A stretch of DNA of 64,000 bases. Origin: Bacillus subtilis. Its GTDB lineage: Bacteria; Bacillota; Bacilli; Bacillales; Bacillaceae_C. Both the position numbers and the translations under genes were made by a program. Below, piece by piece: positions 1-8,018 of the stretch. How positions within the stretch are numbered: the first letter of the stretch is position 1; every line of letters starts with the position of its first letter. The notes under the pieces are model-generated. The model ran no database searches. It was not told the origin of the DNA and was given only the letters and a program-made list of their open reading frames with translations. The stretch lies in the NCBI RefSeq assembly GCF_008764245.1, contig NZ_VTQV01000010.1:32649-96648 (forward strand), read 5' to 3'.

Positions 1-60
1 TTTGGTGCTGACACACCAAGCGGTCTTTTTTATTATATTCTCATTATGACATAAATAAAC
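1..60. repeat. Edge copy of terminator/antisense-promoter repeat
   Basis: A short hairpin (TTGGTG/CACCAA, 3-18) is followed by a T-rich run and then a block that recurs almost unchanged at about 34,246-34,290 and 34,747-34,790. On the minus strand this block contains TATAAT (complement of 32-37). At 34 kb it is the predicted promoter of an antisense RNA, so the window probably opens on the tail of a third copy of that locus. Confidence 0.55.
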
Positions 61-104
61 TAAAAAATAAAGAAAATGTAGAGGCGTTATTTTTTAGTTT
101 ATTT
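53..104. repeat. 18-bp perfect inverted repeat
   Basis: Arms AAATAAACTAAAAAATAA (53-70) and TTATTTTTTAGTTTATTT (87-104) are perfect complements around a 16-nt loop. A shorter version (12-bp arms) follows the same repeat at 34.8 kb. It is AT-only and not followed by a clean T-run. It may be a terminator or a recombination scar. Confidence 0.5.
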
Positions 105-385
105 AACCTAGGTAAAACGTGCGAAAATTCCTTCTTTATAACCATTGATAACATTGTAATAATTCTCTTTTTCAAATATACGCCTAGCAATAGATCCGTT
201 GTTGATGGTTAAACCTCTTCCCGCATTATGGAAATTTGCTGGCGGTGCGTTTGGAACGGCTTCATTTTATTTTTACCTCGTAAAAATAGCCCAGCCCTCG
301 GAAGGAACGTGGGCCTGATCACTAAGATCATTATATTATATGCATTAAATGGCTGTCAATAAACATAGGAATTTAATGTGATGAA

Positions 386-546
386 TTGACGCCAGAAGAG
401 TTGAAACGGCAAAGTCGATGGGATCGGATTGTCGACTACAAATTAGAAGAATTTGCCGAGTCGGAAGATGATGCCACCCCTTTTTGAGAAAGCTACAAGA
501 GGAGACAGAAATAAAAATTAAAGAGGAAAAGGCGAAAATGGACTAG
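386..546 (+). pseudogene. Decayed small ORF of unknown family
   Basis: From 386 a reading frame gives a protein-like stretch containing LTPEELKRQSRWDRIVDYK and ending near DDATPF, where a stop is met. One frame over, the sequence stays open with a lysine/glutamate-rich tail to 546. The nearby ATG (381) is out of frame by one base. This looks like a small gene broken by indels. I do not recognise the family. Its position just upstream of an antitoxin relic suggests an old accessory segment. Confidence 0.35.
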
Positions 547-599
547 TGACTTACATTCCTAAAGAACAGTTAAATGGTAAAAAATATATAGAAAAGAAG

Positions 600-838
600 C
601 AGTGGTCGAATAATGGCTCAATTGGGTTTGCCAGCTTCTGTTGTCATCAATATGCTCTACAAACAAATCATCATGACAAAAAGCATCCCATTCTTATCTA
701 TTCCCACTGTACCTATTGATTTAGATGAAATAGATGTAGCGGAATTCGATACCATGATGCGAAAGGGCTTGAAGAGGCAAAGTCTGACCGTTCCCGACCC
801 GCTGCCGAAGTATTTTCAGATTTAAAGCGGAAGTTATA
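600..838 (+). pseudogene. RelB/DinJ-type antitoxin remnant
   Basis: The frame starting at 613 reads AQLGLPASVVINMLYKQII and continues with an IPF..PTVPI segment, the core of RelB/DinJ-family antitoxins (LGL..S.AINMF.KQI...G.IPF). The first part of the ribbon-helix-helix domain is missing or out of frame before 613. Near 775 the frame slips, because the adjacent frame reads EAKSDRSRPAAEVFSDLKRKL and stops at 838, a typical family C-terminus. No YafQ/RelE toxin follows. It is a frameshifted, inactive antitoxin gene. Confidence 0.6.
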
Positions 839-884
839 ATCGATGGGTAAAACCTACGTTGTAAAAATCACAACTCATGCACAG

Positions 885-1020
885 GAACCCATTTCGGCCG
901 GGAGAAACCCATTCTTGAGCGTAGAAACCCATTTTGGCCGGAAGAAACCCATTCCTGCGCAAAGAACCCCATTATCAAAGCAAAGTCCCCTATTCCCCGC
1001 GCGAGCCCCCCATTATTGGC
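885..1020. repeat. AAACCCATT-type short tandem repeats
   Basis: About six degenerate units of roughly 20-25 bp, each with a core (A)AACCCATT or ACCCCATT separated by a variable TG/CG-rich segment. The same family appears at 5,545-5,785 and 24,826-24,905. It lies directly upstream of the LacI-gene promoter. An open frame runs through it by chance, so it should not be taken as an N-terminal extension of the regulator. Confidence 0.55.
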
Positions 1021-1065
1021 CTGATAGCTTCCCTAAACTAATCCCGAAACCGTTGTTGTTTTGCC

Positions 1066-1110
1066 TTGACTTTTTAAAAAAGGCACGTTACAATATGTGT
1101 AACCGGTTAC
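1066..1110 (+). promoter_or_regulatory. Promoter and palindromic operator of the ribose/nucleoside operon
   Basis: TTGACT (1066-1071), a 17-bp spacer and TACAAT (1089-1094) form a near-consensus sigma-A promoter. Just downstream of the -10 is the perfect 12-bp palindrome GTAACCGGTTAC (1099-1110), where the transcription start would fall. This is the expected operator form and position for autorepression by the LacI-family protein encoded next. Confidence 0.8.
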
Positions 1111-1139
1111 CTATTATTTCAGAAAATGGAGTGGGCATT

Positions 1140-2117
1140 TTGGCTTCTATTAAAGATGTGTCGAAACATGCGGGTGTTTCGGTTGCGACTGTATCCAGAG
1201 TTTTAAATAATAAGGGGTATGTAAGTGAGGAAACACGGAAAAAAGTGGAACAAGCGATTAAAACACTAGATTATAGGCCGAATGAGGTTGCAAGGAGCTT
1301 GTTTAAAAAACAATCTAAGACGATTGGTTTAATGGTGCCAACCATCATGAATCCATTTTTTCCAGAACTTGCTAGAGCTGTTGAGGATGTTGCCTCGACA
1401 CTGGGTTACAATATTATATTATGCAATACAGATGATAATCCCAAAAAAGAACAACATTATTTAGATGTTCTTTTACAAAAATATGTAGATGGAATCATTG
1501 TTTCTTCTAATAATTTTAAAGCAGAACAAATTGAAAAGCTTTCGATTCCAGTTGTGTGTGTTGACCGGGAGATTAGTAAAAATATCCCCACTGTTATTGT
1601 AGACAACACAAAAGGGGCACAGATTGCAACTCAATTTCTACTAGATCAAGGTCGAAAGAGAATTGGACACATTAAAGGACCAAGCCATATTTTGAATGCA
1701 GCAGAAAGATATGAAGGATATCTGAAGGTCGTAGGAGCTGCTGATTGGTTTGAAAGCAGCTATGTGGTGGATGGGCATTACATCATGGAATCAGCCATCG
1801 AGGGCACAAAAAAGCTTCTGCATCTCCACCCAGAAATAGATGGTATTTTCGCGGCAAATGATACAATGGCGATTGGAGCCATTAAGGCTATTAACCAACT
1901 TGGGTATCACATTCCAAAAGATATTGCGGTGATTGGTTTTGATGGCATTTCACTTGGAAAAGCAACCATACCTGAGTTAACAACTATCGCTCAACCGATC
2001 TATCAATTAGGGGAAAAGGCGGCTACTATGCTTGTTCAGCTCATAGAAGGTCAATCAACTATTGATCGTGTATATCATGTTCTGGGTTTACAGCTTGTAG
2101 AAAGACAATCAACATAA
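1140..2117 (+). CDS. rbsR: LacI-family regulator, RbsR-like
   Basis: This is a transcriptional repressor of 325 aa, the usual LacI size. The N-terminus MASIKDVSKHAGVSVATVSR is a classic LacI helix-turn-helix, followed by the hinge and a periplasmic-binding-protein-like effector domain (from about residue 60: KTIGLMVPTIMNPFF, later IDGIFAANDTMAIGA). I chose the TTG at 1140 because it gives the canonical N-terminus and has GGAG eight bases upstream. A longer frame from 843 runs through repeats and the promoter and is not real. The gene heads an operon with ribokinase and nucleoside hydrolase, so ribose or a phosphorylated derivative is the likely effector (inference). The palindrome at 1099-1110 is the probable autoregulatory operator. 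Confidence 0.85.
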   Translation: MASIKDVSKHAGVSVATVSRVLNNKGYVSEETRKKVEQAIKTLDYRPNEVARSLFKKQSKTIGLMVPTIMNPFFPELARAVEDVASTLGYNIILCNTDDNPKKEQHYLDVLLQKYVDGIIVSSNNFKAEQIEKLSIPVVCVDREISKNIPTVIVDNTKGAQIATQFLLDQGRKRIGHIKGPSHILNAAERYEGYLKVVGAADWFESSYVVDGHYIMESAIEGTKKLLHLHPEIDGIFAANDTMAIGAIKAINQLGYHIPKDIAVIGFDGISLGKATIPELTTIAQPIYQLGEKAATMLVQLIEGQSTIDRVYHVLGLQLVERQST

Positions 2118-2133
2118 GGGGGGGATCCATACT

Positions 2134-3018
2134 ATGGCCTATAGACCTAAAATAACGGTGGTCGGAAGTATAAATATGGATTTGGTCACCATGACAGATA
2201 AACTTCCGAAAAAGGGTGAAACTTTACTTGGACAACAATTTCAAATGAATCCTGGAGGGAAAGGGGCTAATCAAGCGATCGCAGCATCTAGACTTGGAGC
2301 CCACACTTCCATGATTGGTTGTGTTGGACAAGATTCATTTGGGAAACAGCTACTTCACAATTTAGAAGAAAATGGTGTAAATATAAGTGATGTGGAACCG
2401 GTTACCGATGTTGCGACGGGAACCGCTACGATTCTCGTTTCAGACCAAGATAACCGAATCATCGTTACTCCTGGAGCCAATCACGCTGTCACCGTAGACT
2501 TTATTGAATCGAAGCGAGAAGTCATTGCGAACAGTGATGTCGTTATTTTACAACTAGAAATTCCTTTAGAAAGTGTGATAAGAGCAACTGAAATAGCTAA
2601 GGAACATGGTGTGAAGGTGATTTTGAATCCCGCACCAATCAGAGAACTACCAGATACTCTGATCAGACAAATTGATTATGTGACACCGAATGAGCATGAA
2701 GAAAAACTTTTAATGAAGAACAGGGATTTAAACGAACTTCAGAAAAAGTTAATTGTGACAAGAGGAGAGTCGGGTGTTTCTTTTTATCAACATGGTGAAA
2801 GGATCGATGTTCCCGCTTTTCAGGTAGATGTGAAGGATACAACTGGAGCAGGTGATGCTTTTAATGGGGGATTGGCAGTGGCTCTGAGCAAGGGACTTTC
2901 TTTAAGAGAGGCATGCATGTTTAGTAGTGCAATTGCGGCAATCTCGATCACGGAATTAGGAGCACAAACAGGAATGCCGACAGAGGAGCAGGTAAAAACT
3001 TTTCTAACCAATAACTAA
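2134..3018 (+). CDS. rbsK: Ribokinase
   Basis: It phosphorylates D-ribose at O5 with ATP to give ribose 5-phosphate, in the cytoplasm. The 294-aa length matches the PfkB/ribokinase family. The N-terminal signature VVGSINMDLV and NPGGKGANQ (about residues 39-47) bind sugar. The C-terminal DTTGAGDAFNGG (about 235-246) is the PfkB signature 2, with the catalytic Asp and anion hole. It starts 16 nt after rbsR behind a strong AAGGGGGGG site and is followed 18 nt later by a nucleoside hydrolase. The pair would therefore handle ribose released from nucleosides (inference). No rbsDACB transporter is present here. Confidence 0.93.
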   Translation: MAYRPKITVVGSINMDLVTMTDKLPKKGETLLGQQFQMNPGGKGANQAIAASRLGAHTSMIGCVGQDSFGKQLLHNLEENGVNISDVEPVTDVATGTATILVSDQDNRIIVTPGANHAVTVDFIESKREVIANSDVVILQLEIPLESVIRATEIAKEHGVKVILNPAPIRELPDTLIRQIDYVTPNEHEEKLLMKNRDLNELQKKLIVTRGESGVSFYQHGERIDVPAFQVDVKDTTGAGDAFNGGLAVALSKGLSLREACMFSSAIAAISITELGAQTGMPTEEQVKTFLTNN

Positions 3019-3036
3019 TTTTAGGAGGAAAACGAA

Positions 3037-3957
3037 ATGACAAAAAGACCAATTATTATTGATACGGATCCTGGAATTGATGATGCCATTGCGATTGCGA
3101 TCGCTCTATATAGTGAGAAATTAGATGTACGACTGATCACGACGGTTGCGGGAAATGTCAGTCTTGAAAAAGTGACGTATAATGCCCTTCGTTTACTTAA
3201 GTTCTTTAAAAAAGACATCCCTGTTGCGAAAGGGGCCGATCGACCACTGATTAAAGCACCAATTGATGCTAGTGGAATTCATGGATCAACGGGTATGGAT
3301 GGCTATGATTTCGAAGAGCCAACTGAGGACCTATTATTAAAAGAAAATGCAGTAGAAGCGATGCATCGGGTGATTACAACCAGTGCTGAACCAATCACCC
3401 TTGTTCCGATTGGACCCTTAACGAATATTGCCTTGTTACTTAAGGTTTATCCTGAAGTGAAGGAAAACATTCAAGAAATTGTGCTTATGGGGGGTTCTAC
3501 GGCTAGAGGAAATGCCGGTGTGATGTCGGAGTTTAATATCTATGCTGATCCAGAAGCTGCGAAGATTGTTTTTCACAGTGGTGTACCGATTGTGATGGCC
3601 GGACTCGATGTTGGCTTAAAGGCGCTTATTTATCCAGAAGATAGTGAACAATTAAAGGATATGAACGAAACGGGAAATATGGCGTATCAACTATTTAGTA
3701 AATATCGTGGTGGCAGCATGAAAACAGGGTTGAAAATGTATGATGCTTTTGCGATTGCTTATTTATTAAAACCGGAAATGTTCCAGATTGCTGATACGTT
3801 CGTTGATATTGAATTAACTGGAACCTTAACAAGTGGCTGTACAGTTGTTGATTTAAAGGGTTACCTAGGAAAACCTAATAATGCTAAAGTTTGTCTTGAT
3901 ATCAATGAGTCTGAATTTAAAGAATGGTTTTTTACAAGTTTAAAGAAATGTAATTAA
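3037..3957 (+). CDS. Inosine/uridine-preferring nucleoside hydrolase
   Basis: It hydrolyses the N-glycosidic bond of ribonucleosides to a free base and ribose. The calcium-binding motif DTDPGIDDA sits at residues 9-17, as in IunH/RihA-C. A conserved VPIGPLTNIA segment lies mid-protein and DAFAIAYL near residue 235. At 306 aa it is full length. It has a good AGGAGG site. It is operonic with ribokinase upstream and a membrane carrier downstream, which makes a compact import-cleave-phosphorylate pathway for nucleosides. Base specificity cannot be told from sequence alone. Confidence 0.92.
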   Translation: MTKRPIIIDTDPGIDDAIAIAIALYSEKLDVRLITTVAGNVSLEKVTYNALRLLKFFKKDIPVAKGADRPLIKAPIDASGIHGSTGMDGYDFEEPTEDLLLKENAVEAMHRVITTSAEPITLVPIGPLTNIALLLKVYPEVKENIQEIVLMGGSTARGNAGVMSEFNIYADPEAAKIVFHSGVPIVMAGLDVGLKALIYPEDSEQLKDMNETGNMAYQLFSKYRGGSMKTGLKMYDAFAIAYLLKPEMFQIADTFVDIELTGTLTSGCTVVDLKGYLGKPNNAKVCLDINESEFKEWFFTSLKKCN

Positions 3958-3974
3958 AAATAGGTTGTGAAGTA

Positions 3975-4009
3975 GTACAAGGGGGGTGATGATTGAAGCC
4001 CCCTTGTAC
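3975..4009 (+). other. Intercistronic hairpin
   Basis: An 11-bp stem GTACAAGGGGG/CCCCCTTGTAC with a 13-nt loop lies between the hydrolase and the carrier genes. There is no T-run, so it looks like an mRNA-processing or stability element rather than a full terminator. Confidence 0.7.
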
Positions 4010-4050
4010 GCCTAATTCATCATCTAAGAGTGAACAGGAGGACGAAAAAA

Positions 4051-5490
4051 ATGAACCTTGATATTGTCATGTATGCATCCGCTATTATTTCAGTTGCCGT
4101 TGTCATATATATGTTAATCAAGAAAATGGATATTAAGATTACACTTTTTTTAATGGGAATTATTTTAATCCTGATCAGCATTGGGATGGGGAAGGAAATT
4201 GCGATCAAAGACTTTGTACCATCCGGGTCTTTTTTGTTAGATCCGATTCAAGTCATCGTCGATCAGTTTAAAAGCACATTAAACGCGGCTGGTTTCATTA
4301 TCCTTATGTTAGGCGGATATACTGCGTATATGTCAAAAATCGGCGCGAATGATGTCACAGTAAACGTCCTAACAAAGCCAATTTCGAAAATTAAGTCCGT
4401 TTACTTTCTTGTTCCAATTGTCTTTCTGTTAGGGAATCTCCTATCTTTAGTCATCCCAAGTGCTTCTAACTTGGCGATTATTTTATTAGCCACTTTATAC
4501 CCTGTTTTAAGGAAAGCGGGAATGTCATCGCTCTCAGCTGCAGCAGTCATCGCAACATCTGCGACGATTGTACCAACTCCTTTAGGAAGTGATAATGTAG
4601 CGATTGCGGAAGAATTGGCTAAGCATGAAGCATTTAGTGGTTTAACTGTAACCGAATATGCCTTTAATTATCATGCGCTTGTTTCGATTCCTACACTGAT
4701 CTTCATTGCGATCGTTCACTATTTTTGGCAAAAGCGAATGGATAAAAAAGAGGGACAAGCTGTTGAGGAAACAATGGATCAGCATGAATCTGAAGAGGTA
4801 GCGGAAACGAAGCCTGCCATGGAAGGCGGCAAACTCTATAAATTTGTCTATGCGTTACTGCCGATCTTCCCGATTATTTTGCTGCTCGTTGCATACGCTG
4901 TCCAAATAGCAACAGGTTTAGCGGTCAATATTAGCGTGGAAGTCGCGACCATTGTTTCATTCATTTTAGCGATCATATGTGAATTGATTCGTCAAAAGGG
5001 AAATAAAAGCGTTTTGAAAACAACGGAAGAATTCTTCAAAGGAATGGGTGGGGCAATGCCCATTGTTGCCCTTCTAGTTGCCGCTTCTGTGTACGTAACA
5101 GGATTGAAATCGATTGGATTAATTGATGCATTACAATCCTCCATGGAAAATGTCCATGGTTCAGGTTTCGGCTTTATATTACCACTTATTTTAGTGGCCA
5201 TTACCATGCTCATTGTATTACTAAGCGGTAGCGGCATCGCCTTATTCTTTGCCATGGTGCCATTAGTCGTGCCACTTGCCGATGCCGCAGGAATTAGTCC
5301 GATTGCATTATCGATACCAATGGGATTAGCCGGAAACTTAATGCGTGCCATCTCCCCAGTTGCTGCCGTTGTCTTAATCGTTGCCGGAACAACCAAAAAA
5401 GAACCACTTGAAATTGTCAAAAGAACTTCCGTCCCCATGTTCTCAGGGATTGTATTCATGTTTATCCTATCCATGATCGTGTTTTTATGA
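4051..5490 (+). CDS. DcuC-family carrier, likely nucleoside-linked
   Basis: A 479-aa integral membrane protein with about 12 hydrophobic segments. It shows the DcuC/C4-dicarboxylate carrier layout: two homologous halves, the first with a conserved SASNLAIILLATLYPVL segment and SATIVPTPLGSDNVAIAEE, the second with LLSGSGIALFFAMVPLV and GNLMRAISPVAAVVLI. I chose the ATG at 4051 because GGAGGACG precedes it by seven bases; a GTG at 4030 also fits the frame. The family is named for C4-dicarboxylates, but the operon with nucleoside hydrolase and ribokinase points to uptake of nucleosides or a product of their breakdown (inference). It is the last gene before a terminator. Confidence 0.78.
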   Translation: MNLDIVMYASAIISVAVVIYMLIKKMDIKITLFLMGIILILISIGMGKEIAIKDFVPSGSFLLDPIQVIVDQFKSTLNAAGFIILMLGGYTAYMSKIGANDVTVNVLTKPISKIKSVYFLVPIVFLLGNLLSLVIPSASNLAIILLATLYPVLRKAGMSSLSAAAVIATSATIVPTPLGSDNVAIAEELAKHEAFSGLTVTEYAFNYHALVSIPTLIFIAIVHYFWQKRMDKKEGQAVEETMDQHESEEVAETKPAMEGGKLYKFVYALLPIFPIILLLVAYAVQIATGLAVNISVEVATIVSFILAIICELIRQKGNKSVLKTTEEFFKGMGGAMPIVALLVAASVYVTGLKSIGLIDALQSSMENVHGSGFGFILPLILVAITMLIVLLSGSGIALFFAMVPLVVPLADAAGISPIALSIPMGLAGNLMRAISPVAAVVLIVAGTTKKEPLEIVKRTSVPMFSGIVFMFILSMIVFL

Positions 5491-5505
5491 TGATTTAAGG
5501 TGATG

Positions 5506-5540
5506 CCAGGTTCTGAGATTATTTGGAACCTGGTATTTGA
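5506..5540 (+). terminator. Operon terminator
   Basis: A stem CCAGGTTC/GAACCTGG around a 12-nt loop is followed by TATTTGATTT, 16 nt after the carrier gene. The T-run is moderate. Confidence 0.7.
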
Positions 5541-5544
5541 TTTA

Positions 5545-5785
5545 TGGAAGCGGGGGCCCATTTGCGTGGTGGGGAACCCATTTTTGTATGCGAGAAACCC
5601 ATTTACGTGATGTGGAACCCCATTCTTCTATGTAAAAACCCATACTTGGGTGCGAGAGGCCCATTTAAATGATGGCAAACCCATTCTTCCATGTAAGAAA
5701 CCCATTTATATGATGGGGGACCCCATTCTTATATGCGAGAGACCCATTATCATGACGGGAACCCCATTCATGTATCCAGTTTGAA
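5545..5785. repeat. AAACCCATT-type repeat cluster (about ten units)
   Basis: About ten units spaced 20-25 bp, each with (A)ACCCATT or ACCCCATT followed by an alternating variable segment (TTGTATGCGAG, TACGTGATGTGG, CTTCTATGT and similar). Alternate units resemble each other more than their neighbours do, suggesting a two-unit higher order. The units carry no dyad and no constant spacers, so this is not a CRISPR array. The same family occurs at 885-1,020 and 24,826-24,905. Confidence 0.7.
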
Positions 5786-5887
5786 AGGGTAGTTTTAAAG
5801 AACAAGAAGCATTACCTATGCAAAAAGCAGACATATAATGCTGAACTATCATTTATTATGCTGTTTATGAAAGTGATGGTTATGTTG

Positions 5888-5931
5888 AAGGGCAGGGTTA
5901 CACGTACTAGTGCTACTGTTCCCGCCCTTTT
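5888..5931 (+). terminator. Terminator-like hairpin in a gene-poor stretch
   Basis: An AAGGGC-A-GGG arm pairs with a GTTCCCGCCCTT arm and is followed by TTTT. No gene in front of it is recognisable, so it is probably the leftover terminator of a lost gene. Confidence 0.5.
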
Positions 5932-5997
5932 AACAAAAACTCCATACGGTTATCACGCAACTGACTGATGACCGCTTTTATGAAAAAGATAATGATA

Positions 5998-6041
5998 AAC
6001 ACCCCCAACACCTTTATGATACATAAATGGTTTGGGGGTTA
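5998..6041. terminator. Hairpin with CCCCCAA/TTGGGGG stem
   Basis: ACCCCCAACACC pairs imperfectly with GGTTTGGGGGT around an AT-rich loop. It stands alone in a gene-poor region from 5,786 to 7,010, which otherwise holds only relics. Confidence 0.45.
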
Positions 6042-6097
6042 AAGATGTACATTAAGTTCTGCCAACCAAAAACACTGAACAAAGTTGAGTTAAGTAA

Positions 6098-6230
6098 TTA
6101 CATTTCCTTTTTCATAAACTCCCAATATCTTTGTAGTCTTTCCACATTTTCCTCTGACTGTCTACTAATTTCCTCAAGAAATGTGTCTTTCATTTTTCTT
6201 ATAGTATGTAGCTCTTTCTCTTTAAGATAT
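6098..6230 (-). pseudogene. C-terminal gene fragment, family unknown
   Basis: The minus strand reads a plausible charged helical peptide, MKDTFLEEISRQSEENVER followed by LQRYWEFMKKEM, with its stop at 6098-6100 and an in-frame stop just upstream of the fragment. It resembles the C-terminal coiled end of a larger protein. I see no start site or ribosome binding site. The plus-strand frame over the same bases is a shadow. Confidence 0.35.
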
Positions 6231-6294
6231 TAGTGAAACACTTGTAAGGAAAATTAAAAACGCTTCATTTAATTGATATGTAATGTAAGGAAGA

Positions 6295-6347
6295 AACTCT
6301 CGAAGTTATAGGCAGGGGCATCTGCTTAAAATTTCGAGAGTTTTTTG
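6295..6347. terminator. Bidirectional terminator
   Basis: Perfect 10-bp arms AACTCTCGAA/TTCGAGAGTT flank a 28-nt loop and are followed by TTTTTT on the plus strand. On the minus strand it lies just downstream of the HTH-like relic that ends at 6,358. Confidence 0.7.
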
Positions 6348-6357
6348 CATTTTCAAG

Positions 6358-6640
6358 TTATCGATCTTGTATGATCAAGTTTAAAAATTCATTTAGCTTC
6401 ATCCTAGCAGCAGGGTTTAGCGTTTTAATAGTATGGAACAGTTGAATTAAATCGGGTGGGGCCGTATCTAGTTCAGAAGAAAAAAAGATAGCTAGGTCAG
6501 AATCTAGCTCGTTCAAAATTCGATCAAGCATGTCCGCTAGTTCCGCAGCTGTGAGACTTTTGGCTTTCCTTAAAGCTCGGTGGAGGGGTATGAAGCGTCG
6601 AAATTTGTACGTAACGATTCTTAAAGAATTCTTGAGGTTG
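6358..6640 (-). pseudogene. Remnant of a small HTH regulator
   Basis: The minus strand encodes a continuous helix-rich stretch, HRALRKAKSLTAAELADML followed by DRILNELDSDLAIFF and ending ARMKLNEFLNLIIQDR at 6,358. It looks like the end of an XRE-type helix-turn-helix protein. The only ATG (6,531) lies inside the putative HTH, and upstream the frame hits a stop without a start or ribosome binding site. A 57-aa product from 6,531 is possible but would lack the first helix. Confidence 0.4.
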
Positions 6641-6953
6641 TTAAATGGCTATATAGATGTTGAGGATGTGGAATCGTCAGTAGTAGCCCCAGAGCTAGGT
6701 GATGAACAAGGTGTTAAAGGGGCTATTTCGCTTTGTTTGAAGGGGATTTAAAGTGGGATCTTAGTAAGAGATTTGGGAGCTGCGACAGCTTGCACCGTCA
6801 ACCGCCCAAAAATCGAATAATCTAATGGATGACCTATCCTTAAATGCCTATGTTATATTCATACGGCACAGCAAAATCGGCATTTTAATTGAAATTTACT
6901 CTTTTCGAGATGGTATCCATCTATGACTTAGCAAGCACGTTACAAGAGATAAA

Positions 6954-6997
6954 TAAGGATCTTAGGGCTCATGAAGTGCCCCCTGATCCTTTTTTCT
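6954..6997 (+). terminator. Strong rho-independent terminator
   Basis: AAGGATC-T-TAGGGC pairs with GCCCCCTGATCCTT, followed by TTTTTCTTT. It sits 17 nt beyond the 3' end of the convergent AraC gene and probably insulates it from plus-strand transcription. Confidence 0.7.
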
Positions 6998-7013
6998 TTA
7001 AATTCCCCTATAA

Positions 7014-7832
7014 TTAAAGTGGGATTTTTTGTTTTCTAAATTCTTTCGGTGTAATTCCAAATCTATTTTTGAAAACCCTAAAAAAATGGGGCATACTATT
7101 ATAACCACATTGGTTAGCTATTGTGTAAATTGGATCATTTGTTGATAGGAGTTTTTCTTTAGCTAAAATTAGTCGTTTTGTTGTTACGTATTCTGTTACA
7201 TTGAGGCCAATAAGCTCTTTAAAGATACGGCTGAAATGTGCTGGAGAAACAGCTGCTATATTGGAAATGGTTAACAAGTTAAGACTGTCTCCTAAATTTT
7301 GATCAATGTACAGGAGGCTTTTCTTGAGCCATTCGGGTTCAAATTCAAAAGTGTTTTCCTGTTGTTGCTTTAGGCAATACCTGTTCAAATCAAGTAACAG
7401 CATATGAAGAAGAAGAAGGAGTGTTTCGGAACTATCAACATAACTTTTATCATATTCCATGTCCATCTCTTCAAGATACTTGGTCAGTCGCTCCTTCCTA
7501 CCTTTCGGAATTGAATAGCGATATATCTTTTCTCTGTTACTTTCTTCAAAAATTCTACTGAAAGTAAAACTTCTCATAAATGATGTATGGATCAGAGTAG
7601 ATGGATGAAAGAACAATGCAGTAGAAGTGATCGGCAATTCGCTATCTGGAACGGCTCGATGAATCGTATTCGCTGGTAAAATAAAAACATCATTTTCTTG
7701 TACCTCATAAAAATGCTGATCAATGAAAAAAGTACCTTTGCCGCTGTAAACATAGACGATTTCATGCCAATCGTGAACATGGTCAGGAAGCTCATGATCT
7801 GGCTGTTTCTGATCTTTAAAAACTAAATGCAT
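7014..7832 (-). CDS. AraC-family regulator with cupin sensor domain
   Basis: The 272-aa protein has an N-terminal cupin fold (HDWHEIVYVYSGKGTFFID, about residues 21-39) that would bind a sugar. Two AraC helix-turn-helix motifs sit at the C-terminus (about 175-268: LLTISNIAAVSPAHFSRIF and CGYNSMPHFFRVFKNRFG). It is divergent from the fucose catabolic genes starting at 8,019 and is their likely activator. The start is odd. The ATG at 7,832 has no ribosome binding site, whereas AGGGGGG (7,884-7,890) lies six bases upstream of an in-frame ATA at 7,877. Translation from that ATA would add a family-like KPLEKVIDSNTILP segment. Confidence 0.85.
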   Translation of the reverse strand: MHLVFKDQKQPDHELPDHVHDWHEIVYVYSGKGTFFIDQHFYEVQENDVFILPANTIHRAVPDSELPITSTALFFHPSTLIHTSFMRSFTFSRIFEESNREKIYRYSIPKGRKERLTKYLEEMDMEYDKSYVDSSETLLLLLHMLLLDLNRYCLKQQQENTFEFEPEWLKKSLLYIDQNLGDSLNLLTISNIAAVSPAHFSRIFKELIGLNVTEYVTTKRLILAKEKLLSTNDPIYTIANQCGYNSMPHFFRVFKNRFGITPKEFRKQKIPL

Positions 7833-7972
7833 TGGTAAAATAGTGTTACTATCAATTACTTTTTCTAACGGCTTTATAAAAATCCCCCCTAGAATAGTAA
7901 ATATATCATAAAAAGTTACTAATCAATCAAAAATAGCTATTTTTATAACATTATATATATGATAATATATTT

Positions 7973-7986
7973 TGCAAGCGCATTCA
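7973..7986 (+). promoter_or_regulatory. cre site (catabolite control) in fucose promoter region
   Basis: TGCAAGCGCATTCA fits the relaxed CcpA consensus TGNAANCGNWNNCW. It lies 33 nt upstream of the aldo/keto reductase start and just downstream of a -10-like TATGATAATAT, a position that would block transcription when a preferred sugar is present. Confidence 0.6.
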
Positions 7987-8018
7987 TTAATGTATTTTGA
8001 AATGAAAGGAAGACAGTT

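Noticed and set aside
240..330. Riboswitch or T-box in the left edge region
   Set aside because: A GC-rich segment (GGCCTG/CAGCCC) suggested structure, but no conserved riboswitch core or downstream gene could be recognised.
843..1139. N-terminal extension of the LacI regulator
   Set aside because: The frame runs through AAACCCATT repeats, the promoter and the operator; a good TTG start with a ribosome binding site lies at 1,140.
4992..5561. 189-aa minus-strand ORF
   Set aside because: It lies antisense to the carrier gene and is a composition-driven shadow.
6027..6233. 68-aa plus-strand ORF
   Set aside because: The minus strand carries the more protein-like reading (a gene fragment); the plus frame has no ribosome binding site.
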